From: Anaerocolumna sp.
GTDB taxonomy: Bacteria; Bacillota; Clostridia; Lachnospirales; Lachnospiraceae
Length of the DNA stretch: 37,314 bases
NCBI GenBank assembly: GCA_029256725.1
Contig: JAQSXJ010000087.1
Location: 1-37,314 of the forward strand
Direction: 5' to 3'
The position numbers and the translations under genes are program-made. Within the stretch, counting starts at the first letter, position 1; each line of letters begins with the position of its first letter. The notes below the pieces were generated by a model, which was given only the letters and a program-made list of their open reading frames with translations, was not told the DNA's origin and made no database searches. Shown here piece by piece: positions 8,377 through 17,283 of this stretch.

Positions 8377-10395
8377 ATGTTTGAAAAAACTTCTCATACT
8401 TTGGAATTTGATACAATAAAGACTATGCTGAGCGAAAGGGCGGTTTCCGATATTGGCAAGCAAAAGCTGCTGGCTCTCACCCCCTACCTCTCACTCTCAG
8501 AGGTCAATGCTAAGATCAAAGAAACTACAGAGGCCAAAGCCATACTTACGGCACTTGGAACACCTCCCCTTCCTTCCATGAAGGATATCCCCCAGCTGCT
8601 GGAACTGGCTGCTCTTGGCAGCATGCTGCTGCCGGAACAGTTACTATTCATCTCACAGTTTCTGACTGCAACAAAACGAGTGAAGACCTATCTGTTAAAG
8701 GCTGAATTCTTACAGACAGAAATCGCCTATTACGGCAATTCCTTTGCCGATCTTTCTGGACTCACAGAGGAAATAAGCCGCTGCTTAAGAGGTACCAGGG
8801 TGGAAGATGAAGCGTCCAAGGAATTAAAGGGAATCAGACGGAAAATGGAACAGATACAGACAGAAATCAGAACAAAGTTAGAAAATCTGCTTCGAACTAA
8901 AAAAGACTGGTTCTCAGAAAATTATATTTCCAACCGAAACGGGCATTACGTGCTCCCTGTTAAGAAGGAATATAAGAACCAGATTGGCGGCTCCACACTG
9001 GATGTATCCTCCACCGGCGCCACCTGCTTTATCGTGCCAAATACGGTACTCAAACTGGAAGAGGAATTATCCTTAAAGCAAATACTGGAGGATAATGAAA
9101 TAAGGCGCATTCTGTATGAACTGACCGGTATGGTAGCAGATGCCGCCGCTGAAATTAATCTGAATATGCAGGCAATGGAGACTTTAGACCTCCTGTTTGC
9201 CAAAGCAAAGTTAAGCGTAGATATGAAAGGTGTACCTGCACTTATGAACCACGAGAGAAGAATTTCTATTGTCAACGGCAGACACCCCTTACTCAATCCG
9301 AAGGACTGTGTACCATTGAATTTTTCAATTGGTAAGGATATTCAGGGCATTGTAATAACAGGACCAAATACAGGTGGTAAAACCGTATCCTTAAAGACCG
9401 TAGGGCTCTTGTCTCTAATGGCTCAAAGTGGTCTTCATGTACCCTGCGAGGAAGCAGAGCTCTGTATGAATAACGGGATTTTCTGCGATATCGGAGATGG
9501 TCAGAGTATTACCGAGAATCTCTCTACCTTCTCTTCTCATATTACGAATATCATTCAGATCCTTGGTCAGTCAAACGATGAAAGTCTGGTGCTTCTGGAT
9601 GAACTGGGTTCCGGAACAGATCCCGCAGAAGGTATGGGCATTGCTATTGCTATTCTTGAGGAATTGCGTGAAAAAAACTGTATCTTTGTTGCAACCACCC
9701 ATTACCCGGAGGTAAAAGAGTATGCAGCAAGAACCAAAGGTCTAATAAATGCCAGAATGGCTTTTGATAAGGAAAGCTTAAAACCTTTATACCGGCTGGA
9801 AATCGGAGAGGCTGGAGAAAGCTGTGCTTTATATATTGCAAGGCGACTTGGACTGCCGGAAAAAATGCTGACAAGAGCCTACGAAGAGGCATATTCCACC
9901 TCTGTTTATGACAAAACCCAATCCCCCAGGCACATGGAATACACTGACTTTATAAACGCCGCTGCCAATGATACAAACAACACTGTTCAAATTCCTGGCA
10001 CGCTGACAAAAACACCCTCGCCTGGAAGTACTGCATATATGCCTCTTTCAAAGGTACAGGGTTTACCCAAAGAAACTTCCGTTAACAAAACCTGTGCTTC
10101 TTCTAAATTCACCTTAGGAGACAGTGTAATGGTATATCCTCAGAAGAAAATAGGTATAGTATTTAAACCCTCTGATGAGAAAGGACTAATCGGAGTCCAG
10201 CTGCAGAAAAAGAAGGAGTTCATCAACCACAAAAGGATTAAGCTCATCTCCCCGGCTTCTGAGCTGTATCCGCCGGACTACGACTTTTCCATTGTATTTG
10301 ATTCTGTAGCTAACAGAAAAGCCAGACATCAGATGGATAAGAAACACCAACCGGGTCTTGAGATACGATATTCCTCTGATAATGAAAATAATTAA
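8377..10395 (+). CDS. MutS2-like DNA-binding ATPase lacking the Smr nuclease domain
   Basis: A 672-residue MutS-family ATPase of the MutS2 type, with no mismatch-recognition domain. The N-terminus (EFDTIKTMLSERAVSDIGK) and coiled-coil clamp region match MutS2. The ATPase core has Walker A GPNTGGKT at about residue 329, the STFSSHI signature and Walker B LVLLDELGSGTDPAEG near residue 405. MutS2 proteins are normally about 780-790 residues and end in a Smr endonuclease domain. Here a KOW-like segment (LGDSVMVYPQKKIGIV) is followed only by a roughly 50-residue tail (DYDFSIVFDSVANRK), so Smr is absent. A strong AGAAAGGA precedes the ATG. MutS2 proteins act on recombination intermediates or stalled ribosomes; which applies to this Smr-less form is unknown. 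Confidence 0.88.
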   Translation: MFEKTSHTLEFDTIKTMLSERAVSDIGKQKLLALTPYLSLSEVNAKIKETTEAKAILTALGTPPLPSMKDIPQLLELAALGSMLLPEQLLFISQFLTATKRVKTYLLKAEFLQTEIAYYGNSFADLSGLTEEISRCLRGTRVEDEASKELKGIRRKMEQIQTEIRTKLENLLRTKKDWFSENYISNRNGHYVLPVKKEYKNQIGGSTLDVSSTGATCFIVPNTVLKLEEELSLKQILEDNEIRRILYELTGMVADAAAEINLNMQAMETLDLLFAKAKLSVDMKGVPALMNHERRISIVNGRHPLLNPKDCVPLNFSIGKDIQGIVITGPNTGGKTVSLKTVGLLSLMAQSGLHVPCEEAELCMNNGIFCDIGDGQSITENLSTFSSHITNIIQILGQSNDESLVLLDELGSGTDPAEGMGIAIAILEELREKNCIFVATTHYPEVKEYAARTKGLINARMAFDKESLKPLYRLEIGEAGESCALYIARRLGLPEKMLTRAYEEAYSTSVYDKTQSPRHMEYTDFINAAANDTNNTVQIPGTLTKTPSPGSTAYMPLSKVQGLPKETSVNKTCASSKFTLGDSVMVYPQKKIGIVFKPSDEKGLIGVQLQKKKEFINHKRIKLISPASELYPPDYDFSIVFDSVANRKARHQMDKKHQPGLEIRYSSDNENN

Positions 10396-10484
10396 ATACC
10401 TGCAACAACGTAGTATACCCCAAAGTGATGTGTCAGAACGGCACAATGATTTATCAAACACGCTCTATTAACAGACTGATAACT

Positions 10485-11754
10485 CTAACCCTGAGGCAGC
10501 GTAATCGTAAATTCCGTACCTTCACCGTATTTACTGCTTACCGCTATGCTGCCTCCATGGGCTTTAATTATCGCTTCTGTGATGGCAAGGCCTATTCCTG
10601 CACCACCGGTATTTCTATTCCTGGATTTATCCGCCCGGTAAAAACGCTCAAAGATATGAGGAAGATCGTCTTCTGATATTCCCATTCCGGTATCCGTCAC
10701 TCGTATAACTGCCTGTTTCTCTTCTTTTCCAAAGGTTACATTAGTTCTTTTCAACGATATCATTCTCGTAGTTATGAATCATTCTGCCGGCCAGCTTCTG
10801 AAATTCAAATTCCTCCAGATGCAGGATAATATTCTTATCTTCTATTACGGACAGATCCTCAATACTGCCAATTAATTTCTTTATCCTGAGGATTTCTTCA
10901 TAGCAGCTCTTTAGTCTTTCGGTGCTGAGCTCCCAGACTCCGTCAAGCATAGCCTCCATATGTCCCTGCACCGAGGTCAGAGGGGTACGCAGTTCGTGGG
11001 CCACATCCTGGGTTAACTGCTTGCGAAGCCTGTCCTTATCCGACAGGGCTTCAGATAATTGGTTCATGGTATCTGCCAATATCTTAATTTCTCTGGTATT
11101 AACATCCTCCGTAATCCTCTCTCGGTATTCCCCTTTCGCAAGGGCCTGTGCCTTTTCTGATATCTTAGTCAGAGGACTGCTTAATCTGGCTGACATGATT
11201 ATTCCAAGAGCAAAGGCAAGCAGCAGTGAAGCTGCTCCCGTAAATATCAGGATTGAATTCAAAGCTTTTATAAAGAGCAGTTCTTCATCGTTAAAGTAAT
11301 ACGGCCCCATAAAACCGGTAGTAAGTACTCCAATTTCACCATTTTTTAGCTTTAAATCATAGGTTCGCTCTTCATATTTGCCGTCCCATTTATTTGAATA
11401 GCTGGACATATTTAAGGACATGTTCTGTATCATCGCCTGACAAAGTCCATTATTATGTTCATAAGCAGACCAAACTGTTTTATTACTCGTGTCTTTTATA
11501 ACTACCGTCATACCGTTTTGCAAGGCGTTCATCCCAATCAGGTCCAGATAGTGACTGCTAAAGCCTCCCTCTTCCTCGTATTTCAGCTGAATCAGGTTAA
11601 CGATTTCTGAGGTTTCTTTCTCCTGTTTCTGTATGGCATATCGTTTGAATTGATTCTTTATGCCTACATTGGCGAAGAGAATGGCGAAACCGATACTGGC
11701 AATTACAATTATAATATAGGATACCGTCAGCCTCTGTTTTAGGGAATATCTCAA
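10485..11754 (-). pseudogene. Sensor histidine kinase with a frame-disrupting deletion of the N box (OmpR-partner type)
   Basis: The first part (11754 down to 10741, 337 residues) has a transmembrane segment near residues 10-30, an extracytoplasmic loop, a second membrane segment near 165-188, a HAMP domain and the phospho-acceptor helix AHELRTPLTS with His253. It ends at a TAA just after IVEKN. The next frame (10763-10485) continues directly with the rest of the ATPase domain: DTGMGI, FERFYRADKSR and GGAGIGLAI. The segment that should join them, about 45 residues with the ATP- and Mg-binding NxxxNA motif, is absent from all frames at the junction. The simplest reading is a small out-of-frame deletion that inactivates the kinase. 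The start is a TTG with a strong GGAGGTGA that overlaps the response-regulator stop. Confidence 0.8.
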
Positions 11755-11756
11755 CT

Positions 11757-12449
11757 TCAGTCACCTCCAAATCTGTAACCAACACCTCTTATTGTCAGAA
11801 TGTAATCCGGTTCCTTGGGATTAACCTCGATCTTTGATCTCAGGTTTTTAATATGTGAATCTATGGTGCGGTCAAAACCGGCATAATCTCCGTCAAAGGC
11901 TATCAGTATTAATTCCTCTCTGGTAAATACCTTGGCAGGTCGTTTGGCAAGGGTAGTAAGAAGCTTGAATTCACTAGGTGTTAAGACTACATCTTCTCCG
12001 TTCTTTTGTACTCTGTAATCTTTCTGATTGATTACCAGTCTGCCTTTACGAAAGACAAGGACTTCTTCTTCCTCTTTCATACTTCTTCGAAACAAGGCAT
12101 TTACCCTGGCAACCATCTGCCTTGGGCTGAAGGGTTTTGTGATATAGTCATCTGCACCTATTTCCAGTCCATGGATAACATTTTCCTCACTGCTCTTGGC
12201 CGTTAATATAATTACAGGAATAGAAGAGGTCTTTCTAAGTTCTTTTAGGATTGACTCACCGCTTTTATCCGGCAGCATCAAATCTAACAACAGCATGTCC
12301 GGTTTTTCGCTTTCAAGCTTATCCTCTGCCTCCTGCCCTGAACAGGCTTTTATTACCTCATAGCCACTGGTTAAAAGGTAAGGCTCTATAAATTCCATGA
12401 TTTTAGCTTCGTCTTCTACAACTAATATCTTCTTTTTGCTCTCTTCCAC
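11757..12449 (-). CDS. OmpR/PhoB-family response regulator
   Basis: A 230-residue two-domain response regulator. The receiver domain has the acidic pocket (VVEDE), phospho-acceptor Asp56 in LLLDLMLP and Lys105 in ITKPF. The C-terminal winged helix shows the OmpR pattern (LTPSEFKLL, FTREELILIAF, RTIDSHIKNLRSKI, IRGVGYRF). The start is GTG with AAGGAG seven bases upstream. The stop is two bases from the start of the histidine kinase gene, whose ribosome binding site overlaps this gene's end, so the two were translationally coupled. Because the kinase is broken, this regulator may now be unphosphorylated, driven by another kinase or by acetyl phosphate, or non-functional. Its targets are not evident; the nearest transporter is the Ca2+-type ATPase on the other side of the intergenic region. 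Confidence 0.93.
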   Translation of the reverse strand: MEESKKKILVVEDEAKIMEFIEPYLLTSGYEVIKACSGQEAEDKLESEKPDMLLLDLMLPDKSGESILKELRKTSSIPVIILTAKSSEENVIHGLEIGADDYITKPFSPRQMVARVNALFRRSMKEEEEVLVFRKGRLVINQKDYRVQKNGEDVVLTPSEFKLLTTLAKRPAKVFTREELILIAFDGDYAGFDRTIDSHIKNLRSKIEVNPKEPDYILTIRGVGYRFGGD

Positions 12450-12481
12450 AAGAATACTCCTTCTTTTTCAATCATTCCCAG

Positions 12482-12541
12482 GGTGTGTCTGAAATCCTTG
12501 CTGCGTTTTGAACTCTCGTCCCAAGCAGTTTTAGACACACC
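12482..12541. repeat. 60-bp imperfect inverted repeat upstream of the response regulator
   Basis: GGTGTGTCT (12482-12490) and AGACACACC (12533-12541) are exact reverse complements, with partial pairing continuing inward (GAAA/TTTT, GCTGC/GCAG). It lies about 33 bp upstream of the response-regulator start. It resembles a miniature inverted-repeat element or a 5' hairpin; no U-tract is present. Confidence 0.55.
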
Positions 12542-12688
12542 TTAATCTCACTGCTATTTTAACATTTCTCTATGCAGTATACTCCATAATCTCTATCCAG
12601 AGCAAGTCTGTCTTATTGTATCTTTCTATTATGGATTTCCCATGGAGAGACTCCTTCGGATACAATTATGAATATATAAGACTAGACA

Positions 12689-12960
12689 ATCAAAAGTTCT
12701 AGTTGATTTGCCGTCTAAATTTAATTTTATACGATTTCAGGAAAAATACCCAAAACAGAAAGAGCGAATGCGCCTATGGAAAGGGATTAGAAGTCCTTTT
12801 CTCTGAATATTTGGTGCTATATTCTAAAACAGATTGTTTGAGCGTTAGCGAGTTATCTGTTTTCAGAGAATTAGGACTTCTTATCCCTTGGAATGAAGCA
12901 TGAGCCTTTCTGTTTTGGGTATTTTTCCGTCCGTATGACAACAAAAACAGAACCTTTGAC
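12689..12960 (+). repeat. Structured palindromic element, copy 1 (partly deleted)
   Basis: The outer arms are a perfect 22-bp inverted repeat (12741-12762 with 12906-12927; core ATACCCAAAACAG). The internal loop AATGCGCCTATGGAAAGG and the AGAAGTCC/GGACTTC helix are shared with the copies at 21523 and 25069. Relative to those, about 24 nt of the right arm (containing AGCACAAAATATT) and the apical ACACATAGTGT segment are missing, so the middle helix cannot form. The ends are ATCAAAAG and CCTTTGAC, imperfect versions of the GTCAAAAG inverted repeat of copy 3. It lies in the 745-bp gap between the response regulator (minus) and the cation ATPase (plus). The rest of that gap is AT-rich, with no gene seen. 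Confidence 0.85.
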
Positions 12961-13194
12961 TCTCTCGTATAAGCGTTACACCAATATTTACATGGACTAA
13001 TTTCCCATTTTTTATAATTATTAGTAATCTAATCAAATTTTAACTGTACTGTTTTTCCATTTCATAGTACAATTATTCTTCGAAGAATATTCTTAATGAT
13101 ATTAGAAAAAACTAGATTTAAACCATTTAAAATCCGCAGGCTTATGTCCTCCGCCTGAATAAACCTGATGGATAGAAAAAAGAGAGGTGTTTTT

Positions 13195-15882
13195 ATGTGG
13201 TTTTCAAAACCCGCAGAGGAAGCTCTAAAAGAGCTTAATGTGAACCCATCCCAAGGACTTAGTTCGACGGAAGCCAGCAGCAGGTTGGAAAAATACGGTC
13301 AAAATAAGTTAAAAGGAAAACCAGGTAAGAGTCTGTTTTCCAAATTTCTAGCCCAATTACAGGATATGCTTATTTATGTACTTTTAGGTGCTGCAGTAAT
13401 CACCGTGTTCATCAGGGAATATGCGGATGCTATTATTATCTTACTGGTAGTTATCTTAAATGCTGTTATCGGTGTTGTCCAGGAGTCAAAGGCTGAGAAA
13501 GCAGTGGAAGCTCTTCAGAAGATGACTACTCCCAAATCCCTTGTTCGCCGTGATGGTGAAGTAAAAGAAATAAACTCAGAAGACGTTGTCCCCGGTGATA
13601 TTATTATTCTGGATGCCGGAAGATTCATACCTGCCGATATAAGACTTATTGAAAGTGCCAACCTTCAAATTGAAGAGTCCGCTCTCACCGGTGAATCCGT
13701 ACCGGTTACAAAAGATTTCTCTGCTCTTCTTCCTGACCCCAAAACTCCTATCGGCGACAAAGCAAATATGGCCTTCATGTCAACCTTAGTTACTTACGGA
13801 CGCGGTGAAGGCGTTGTAGTTGAAACCGCTATGGAAACTGAAATTGGTAAGATTGCAAAGATTCTTGATGAAGATAACGACGAACTTACTCCTTTGCAGA
13901 AACGTCTGGACGAACTGGGTAAGACCTTGGGATATATCGCTATCGGTATTTGTGTTTTGATATTTGCCATTGCACTATTCCAGAAACGTGATTTATTTGA
14001 AATGTTCCTGACAGCTATCAGTCTTGCAGTTGCAGCCATTCCGGAAGGCCTTGCTGCCATCGTTGCAATCGTGCTGGCTCTTGGTGTAACCAGAATGTCT
14101 AAGATCAACGCCATTGTTAAGAAACTTCCGGCAGTTGAGACCTTAGGTTCCGTTAATATTATCTGTTCTGATAAGACCGGTACTTTGACTCAGAATAAGA
14201 TGACTGTAGTTAAGACCCATACCTTAAGTAATCAAAAGGATCTTCCTGTGGATATGGGAACTTTGACACCGGAAGTAGATGAGAAAGAACTGGTTAGCTC
14301 CTTTGTATTATGCTCCGACGCCACTTATGAGAACGGTACCGGTACCGGCGATCCTACCGAAGTTGCACTTGTTGTTATGGGTGAACACTTTGGTCTGCCT
14401 AAGAATGCTCTGAACAGTTCTCATAAAAGAGTTGGTGAAAAACCCTTTGACTCTGACAGAAAGCTTATGTCAACCCTGAATGAAGAAAACGGCAAGTTCC
14501 GTGTTCATACCAAAGGCGCTATTGACAACCTGTTAAGACTTTCAACGAGTGCTCTTGTAAACGGCCAGATTGTTCCGATTACAGAGGATATTAAAAAGAA
14601 TCTGTTAAAAGCCGCAGAAGAAATGTCTGACGCTGCCCTCCGTGTATTGGGTGTGGCTTTTAAAGACACGGATTCTATGATAGATGCGGAGGAAATGGAG
14701 AAAGAGCTGACAATTGTAGGTATTGTCGGTATGATCGACCCTCCCAGACTGGAAGTAAAAGATTCCATCAAAGAGGCAAAAGCAGCCGGTATCACTCCTA
14801 TTATGATAACCGGTGACCACAAGAATACAGCAGTTGCTATAGCAAAAGAACTTGGTATTGCAAAGTCCATTGACCAGAGCTTGACCGGTGCTGAAATTGA
14901 TGAAATGTCTGATGAAGAATTCTCCCGAAAGATTAATGATTACAGGGTATTTGCAAGGGTTTCTCCCGAACATAAAGTTAAGATTGTAAGAGCCTTTAAG
15001 TTCCACGGAAATATTGTTTCCATGACCGGTGACGGAGTAAACGATGCTCCCTCCTTAAAGTATGCTGATATTGGTGTAGCTATGGGTATCACCGGAACTG
15101 ATGTGGCCAAAGGTGCCAGTGATATGATTCTTACGGACGATAACTTTACGACTATTGTAAATGCCATTGAAGAAGGAAGAAATATCTACAATAATATAAA
15201 GAAGTCTGTTATCTTCCTCTTATCCTGTAACTTAGGTGAGGTAGTAGCCATCCTCTTCTCCATCCTGTTCTTCTGGCCGGTGCCTCTGGCAGCTACACAG
15301 CTGTTATGGATCAACCTTATAACAGATTCCCTTCCTGCCATCGCCCTTGGTGTAGATCCTGGGGATAAGGATGTTATGAAACGCAAGCCCAGAAACCCGA
15401 AGCAAAGTTTCTTTGCTGAAGGCTCCGGCACACGTGCTATTATAGGCGGTCTCTTAATCGGTCTTCTGACCCTGGCAGCCTTTTATTACGGAATGTATGA
15501 GCATGGTTATAATATCTTTAGCAGCCTTGCCAAAGATATTACGGAATCTGCTGATTATAATACTGCTTTGATTTATGCAAGAACCATGGCCTTTGTGGTA
15601 CTGGCAGCTTCTCAGCTGTTCTACTCACTGTCCATGAGAAACCCTGAAAAAACAATTTTCCAGATTGGTTTCTTCAGTAACAAGTTCTTACTTGGCGCTA
15701 TTATTGTAGGTCTTCTCTTACAGGAACTTGTAATTTCAATTCCTTTCCTTGCTAATGCTTTCGGAGTACACAACTTAAGCTTAAAGGATTGGGGAATCGT
15801 AATAATATTTGCACTTATTCCTTTTGTTGTGAACGAACTAATTAAGATTTTTGGCAGAGCCGCAAGAAAAGTAAGTAATTAG
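13195..15882 (+). CDS. Cation-translocating P-type ATPase, SERCA-like Ca2+ type (P2A)
   Basis: An 895-residue pump with the full P-type set: actuator motif TGES (about 165), phosphorylated Asp in DKTGTLTQNK (about 326), KGAIDNLL in the nucleotide domain, MITGDH, and GDGVNDAP (about 612). Ion-site motifs match Ca2+-ATPases: PEGL in M4 (the SERCA Glu309 position) and NLITDSLPA in M6 (SERCA Asn796/Asp800 positions). The N-terminus (EEALKELNVNPSQGLSSTEA) is the usual cation-ATPase N domain. I chose the ATG at 13195 because AGAGGTG precedes it at good spacing; the upstream in-frame ATG at 13168 has no ribosome binding site. It probably exports Ca2+ (possibly Mn2+) using ATP. It is monocistronic, ending in a strong hairpin at 16001-16078. 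Confidence 0.93.
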   Translation: MWFSKPAEEALKELNVNPSQGLSSTEASSRLEKYGQNKLKGKPGKSLFSKFLAQLQDMLIYVLLGAAVITVFIREYADAIIILLVVILNAVIGVVQESKAEKAVEALQKMTTPKSLVRRDGEVKEINSEDVVPGDIIILDAGRFIPADIRLIESANLQIEESALTGESVPVTKDFSALLPDPKTPIGDKANMAFMSTLVTYGRGEGVVVETAMETEIGKIAKILDEDNDELTPLQKRLDELGKTLGYIAIGICVLIFAIALFQKRDLFEMFLTAISLAVAAIPEGLAAIVAIVLALGVTRMSKINAIVKKLPAVETLGSVNIICSDKTGTLTQNKMTVVKTHTLSNQKDLPVDMGTLTPEVDEKELVSSFVLCSDATYENGTGTGDPTEVALVVMGEHFGLPKNALNSSHKRVGEKPFDSDRKLMSTLNEENGKFRVHTKGAIDNLLRLSTSALVNGQIVPITEDIKKNLLKAAEEMSDAALRVLGVAFKDTDSMIDAEEMEKELTIVGIVGMIDPPRLEVKDSIKEAKAAGITPIMITGDHKNTAVAIAKELGIAKSIDQSLTGAEIDEMSDEEFSRKINDYRVFARVSPEHKVKIVRAFKFHGNIVSMTGDGVNDAPSLKYADIGVAMGITGTDVAKGASDMILTDDNFTTIVNAIEEGRNIYNNIKKSVIFLLSCNLGEVVAILFSILFFWPVPLAATQLLWINLITDSLPAIALGVDPGDKDVMKRKPRNPKQSFFAEGSGTRAIIGGLLIGLLTLAAFYYGMYEHGYNIFSSLAKDITESADYNTALIYARTMAFVVLAASQLFYSLSMRNPEKTIFQIGFFSNKFLLGAIIVGLLLQELVISIPFLANAFGVHNLSLKDWGIVIIFALIPFVVNELIKIFGRAARKVSN

Positions 15883-15941
15883 TTATCATAAAAATCTATT
15901 ATAAATAATTAAACAATATGATTATAATATGTTTCACTATT

Positions 15942-15991
15942 CTTTAAGTATAAGTAATTTCAATACACTTTAAGAATAAGTAATTTCAATA
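15942..15991. repeat. Two direct 24-bp repeats downstream of the Ca2+-type ATPase gene
   Basis: CTTTAAGTATAAGTAATTTC plus four more bases (15942-15965) recurs at 15968-15991 with one mismatch in 24. They sit between the ATPase stop and its terminator hairpin. No function is evident. Confidence 0.85.
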
Positions 15992-16000
15992 TTATAAAAT

Positions 16001-16078
16001 AAGCAGAAGCTGTAAGGTTTTCATATACTTTGTCTTTAGACAATGCATACAGGAAACCATACAGCTTCTTGCTTTTGT
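16001..16078. terminator. Long hairpin terminator between the convergent ATPase and TerC genes
   Basis: AGAAGCTGTA (16005-16014) pairs with TACAGCTTCT (16060-16069). GGTTT/AAACC continues inward past one mismatch, and an inner TTGTC/GACAA hairpin sits at 16030-16043. AAGC/GCTT extends the base and a T-rich tail follows. It can serve both converging genes. The remainder of 15883-16221 shows no gene. Confidence 0.75.
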
Positions 16079-16221
16079 GTTATTTAGCGCCCCAGCATTT
16101 ATTATAGAGCATTAGTTTAGTTTTTTATTCTTTTTTGCTTATCAGGTAAGCGGTTGACGAAAACGCAATGCAGTATACTCCCATTTACGTCGGTCAGAAA
16201 GGTACAATAATTTTTTACTCT

Positions 16222-17028
16222 CTAATTTAATTTCATATCCTCTTTGCCCAATATTACAGATGCTAAGACACTGAGTGATAGAATAGCAAAAATTATACCC
16301 AGTGACAGCTCCGTAGGTATTTCCACATTAAAGGTTAATGCAGCCAGTTTAATACCCGTAAAAATTAGGATAAAGGCAACTCCATGTTTTACATACTTAA
16401 AGGTCTCATGAAGCTTTCCAAGTACAAAATAGAAGCTTCTAAGTCCTAAGATTGCAAAGATATTTGAAGTATATACAATAAAAGGATCTGTAGTTATGGA
16501 AAATATGGCCGGGATAGAATCTATGGCAAATAAAATATCCGTAAATTCTATGATTAATAAAATTGCAAACAGGGGAGTTGCATGAAGAGCGCTATTTTTC
16601 TTTACAAAGAAACGATCTCCCTCCAGTGTGTCTGTAATTGGTATGATACTGCCAAGCACCTTAATGATCTTACTTTCTTTGAAATTATCCTTCTTTTCTT
16701 GCTTATAAGCCATATTAATACCGCTTACAATTAATATACCGCCGAATATGTACAGAACCCATTCAAATTTGTTTACGATGGTCACTCCAAGTAATATGAA
16801 TAACAATCGTAACACTATTGCTCCAAAGATTCCGTAATTTAGTACACGCCTTTGAGAGGACTGTCTTATTCCGAAGCTGGAAAATACCATCAGAAACAAG
16901 AACAGATTATCAATACTTAAGGTCTGCTCAATCACATATCCACCCAGGAACTCCATTGCCTTTTCTTTGCCTAAAAAGATATAGATTCCCAAGTTAAAAC
17001 ATAGAGATAAGCCAATCCAAAAAAGCAC
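16222..17028 (-). CDS. TerC-family membrane protein, apparently truncated at the N-terminus
   Basis: A multi-pass membrane protein with the TerC/Alx signatures SIDNLFLFLMVF and FTDILFAIDSIPAIF, whose acidic residues in the membrane are typical of this family, linked to metal (Mn2+) export or tellurium resistance. From the GTG at 17028 it is 268 residues. Homology-like sequence continues upstream in frame (TVSTKKALSW) for 29 codons back to a TAG at 17116-17118, with no ATG, GTG or TTG. The GTG has no ribosome binding site. Family members usually start with an additional membrane helix, which I cannot find upstream. Either the gene has lost its 5' end or it uses an unusual start such as ATT. 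Confidence 0.7.
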   Translation of the reverse strand: MLFWIGLSLCFNLGIYIFLGKEKAMEFLGGYVIEQTLSIDNLFLFLMVFSSFGIRQSSQRRVLNYGIFGAIVLRLLFILLGVTIVNKFEWVLYIFGGILIVSGINMAYKQEKKDNFKESKIIKVLGSIIPITDTLEGDRFFVKKNSALHATPLFAILLIIEFTDILFAIDSIPAIFSITTDPFIVYTSNIFAILGLRSFYFVLGKLHETFKYVKHGVAFILIFTGIKLAALTFNVEIPTELSLGIIFAILSLSVLASVILGKEDMKLN

Positions 17029-17283
17029 CCAGGACAGCGCTTTTTTTGTTGATACGGTTTTATTGGGTCCGTTATCGTTATATCGTAACTGTTGTATTTG
17101 ATTTTCTTTAATAGTCTACACGGCCTTTTTTATTCTGTCTCTCTAAGAAAATATGCTTACGCCTTTCGTTTCATTCCTCTCTTAAGATACCGTACCAATA
17201 AAGATTACTCCAACTGCCATCCTGGTTTTTAGACTGTTTTCTTTGGGTAAAGCAATATTAAAACATACCCTTGTAATGATTGT

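Noticed and set aside
10425..10676. An 83-codon plus-strand frame opposite the kinase remnant
   Set aside because: It is the antisense shadow of the histidine kinase ATPase domain, which has clear motifs on the other strand.
12703..12903. A 66-codon open frame that resembles the 84-codon frame at 21537-21791
   Set aside because: Both lie inside the structured palindromic element. The same frame is closed by a stop in copy 3, and the conservation follows stem pairing rather than codons.
12572..16181. The 14-mer ATGCAGTATACTCC at 12572-12585 and 16168-16181, flanking the Ca2+-type ATPase gene
   Set aside because: A few identical 14-mer pairs are expected by chance in 37 kb of AT-rich DNA; the flanks do not match and no palindrome is present.
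17029..17283. A manganese (yybP-ykoY) riboswitch upstream of the TerC-family gene
   Set aside because: Expected from the family, but the conserved loop sequences of that riboswitch are not found here.
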